This document shows positions 5,336-5,960 of a stretch of 5,960 nt of DNA, in pieces. The notes beneath the pieces are model-generated. The model was not told where the DNA came from, did no database searches, and worked only from the letters and a program-made list of their open reading frames with translations. How positions within the stretch are numbered: position 1 is the stretch's first letter; every line of letters starts with the position of its first letter. Source of the DNA: an uncultured Campylobacter sp. Lineage in GTDB: Bacteria; Campylobacterota; Campylobacteria; Campylobacterales; Campylobacteraceae. Made by a program: the position numbers and the translations under genes. Location: assembly GCF_938039245.1 (NCBI RefSeq), contig NZ_CALHVN010000062.1:1-5960 (forward strand), in the 5' to 3' direction.

Positions 5336-5960
5336 ATGAATGATTCAATCTACAAACATATAAAGGCGCTCCCTCCGCTAGACGATACGGTAGTAAAAGT
5401 CCAAGCCGTCTGTTCAAACGAAAATAGTTCGCTAGGCGACCTAGCTCAGATAATCGCCAAAGACCCGATGTTAACGGCGAATATTTTACGCTCGGCAAAT
5501 TCTCCGCTTTACGGATTTAGTCGCGAAATAACGACTATCGAAAAGGCCGTATCGCTTTTTGGTATGGCGACTGTACGCGGTTTCGCGCTCTCAAGCGCCG
5601 TTAAAAAGAACTTTAAGATAAATTTAGACCCTTACGGCATTACTAGCCACGATTTTTTAAATATTTCCATAATGCAAAATGCCCTCACGTACAACTGGTA
5701 CTCTAAGATCGACGCAAAAGAACTCGCCGTGTTAAGCCCCGCTTCATTTATGCTAGAAGTCGGCAAAATCGTGATTTCTCATGAGTTAAACGAAAAAGGC
5801 AAGGCGGACGAATTTAGAAAAAGATTAAAAGAAATTTCAAATCCATTTGATCTATCCGATCTAGAAACCGAGATCGTAGGCATCTCAAACGAAACGGTAA
5901 CGGCTAAAATTTTTGAGCAATGGAACCTAGAAACCGAGCTAGTAGACGCGATATATTATT
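5336..5960 (+). CDS. HDOD-domain protein, 5' part (runs off the window)
   Basis: The frame is open from ATG 5336 to the window end, 208 complete codons without a stop. The start is fixed by an in-frame TAG at 5321-5323 and by the conserved opening ALPPLDDTVVKVQ a few residues in; no clear Shine-Dalgarno is present. The HDOD fold (Pfam HDOD, an HD-like domain without the catalytic His-Asp pair) is visible as LAQIIAKDPMLTANILRSAN (37-56), SPLYGFSREITTIEKAVSLF (57-76) and the following helices through KKNFKINLDPYGI (90-102). Similarity to C. jejuni Cj0248, an HDOD protein of about 285 residues linked to motility, is from memory. HDOD proteins are thought to be scaffolds in signalling and regulation; no partner domain is seen so far. 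It is transcribed divergently from ilvC across 152 bp. The missing C-terminal part could still carry another domain. Confidence 0.88.
   Translation, partial: MNDSIYKHIKALPPLDDTVVKVQAVCSNENSSLGDLAQIIAKDPMLTANILRSANSPLYGFSREITTIEKAVSLFGMATVRGFALSSAVKKNFKINLDPYGITSHDFLNISIMQNALTYNWYSKIDAKELAVLSPASFMLEVGKIVISHELNEKGKADEFRKRLKEISNPFDLSDLETEIVGISNETVTAKIFEQWNLETELVDAIYY

Overview
The window looks like a piece of a Campylobacter chromosome. The gene order ilvC, divergent polysaccharide deacetylase, dprA, ruvX matches, as I recall it, the Cj0632-Cj0635 block of C. jejuni. The HDOD protein at the right edge resembles C. jejuni Cj0248, the spacers are rich in the word AAATTT, and ribosome sites are AAAGGA-like. 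Many GC-rich codons point to one of the higher-GC oral species (C. rectus/showae/curvus type) rather than C. jejuni. The genus is well supported; the species is a guess.

Left part (1-923): a decayed alpha/beta hydrolase gene (99-734, + strand) whose recognisable pieces are spread over all three frames. A 55-bp stretch of it (349-403) is also present, base for base, at the very left edge (1-55). This suggests a partial duplication with a 348-bp period that continues outside the window. A 189-bp spacer with a nested hairpin (768-809) separates it from the convergent gene ruvX.

Centre (924-5183, - strand): ilvC, a membrane-anchored divergent polysaccharide deacetylase, and dprA form a tightly packed operon. 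ilvC and the deacetylase are separated by no bases, with TAA followed directly by TTG in the same frame. The deacetylase and dprA overlap by 4 bp. Both downstream genes start with TTG. ruvX follows only after a 478-bp gene-free gap, which carries a terminator-like inverted repeat and then a Campylobacter-type extended -10 element, so ruvX is probably transcribed separately.

Right part (5184-5960): a 152-bp divergent promoter region holds a consensus TATAAT for ilvC, a 9-bp perfect inverted repeat, and candidate + strand promoters. The 5' part of an HDOD-domain gene then runs off the window.

Functionally this is a housekeeping neighbourhood: branched-chain amino-acid synthesis (IlvC), envelope carbohydrate processing (deacetylase), transformation and recombination (DprA), 16S rRNA processing or nuclease function (RuvX), and a signalling scaffold (HDOD). 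I see no mobile element, CRISPR array, RNA gene or defence system, and no convincing undescribed system. The most unusual points are the duplicated hydrolase remnant, the very long low-complexity linker in the deacetylase, the zero-spaced same-frame TAA-TTG junction, and the dyad in the ilvC control region.
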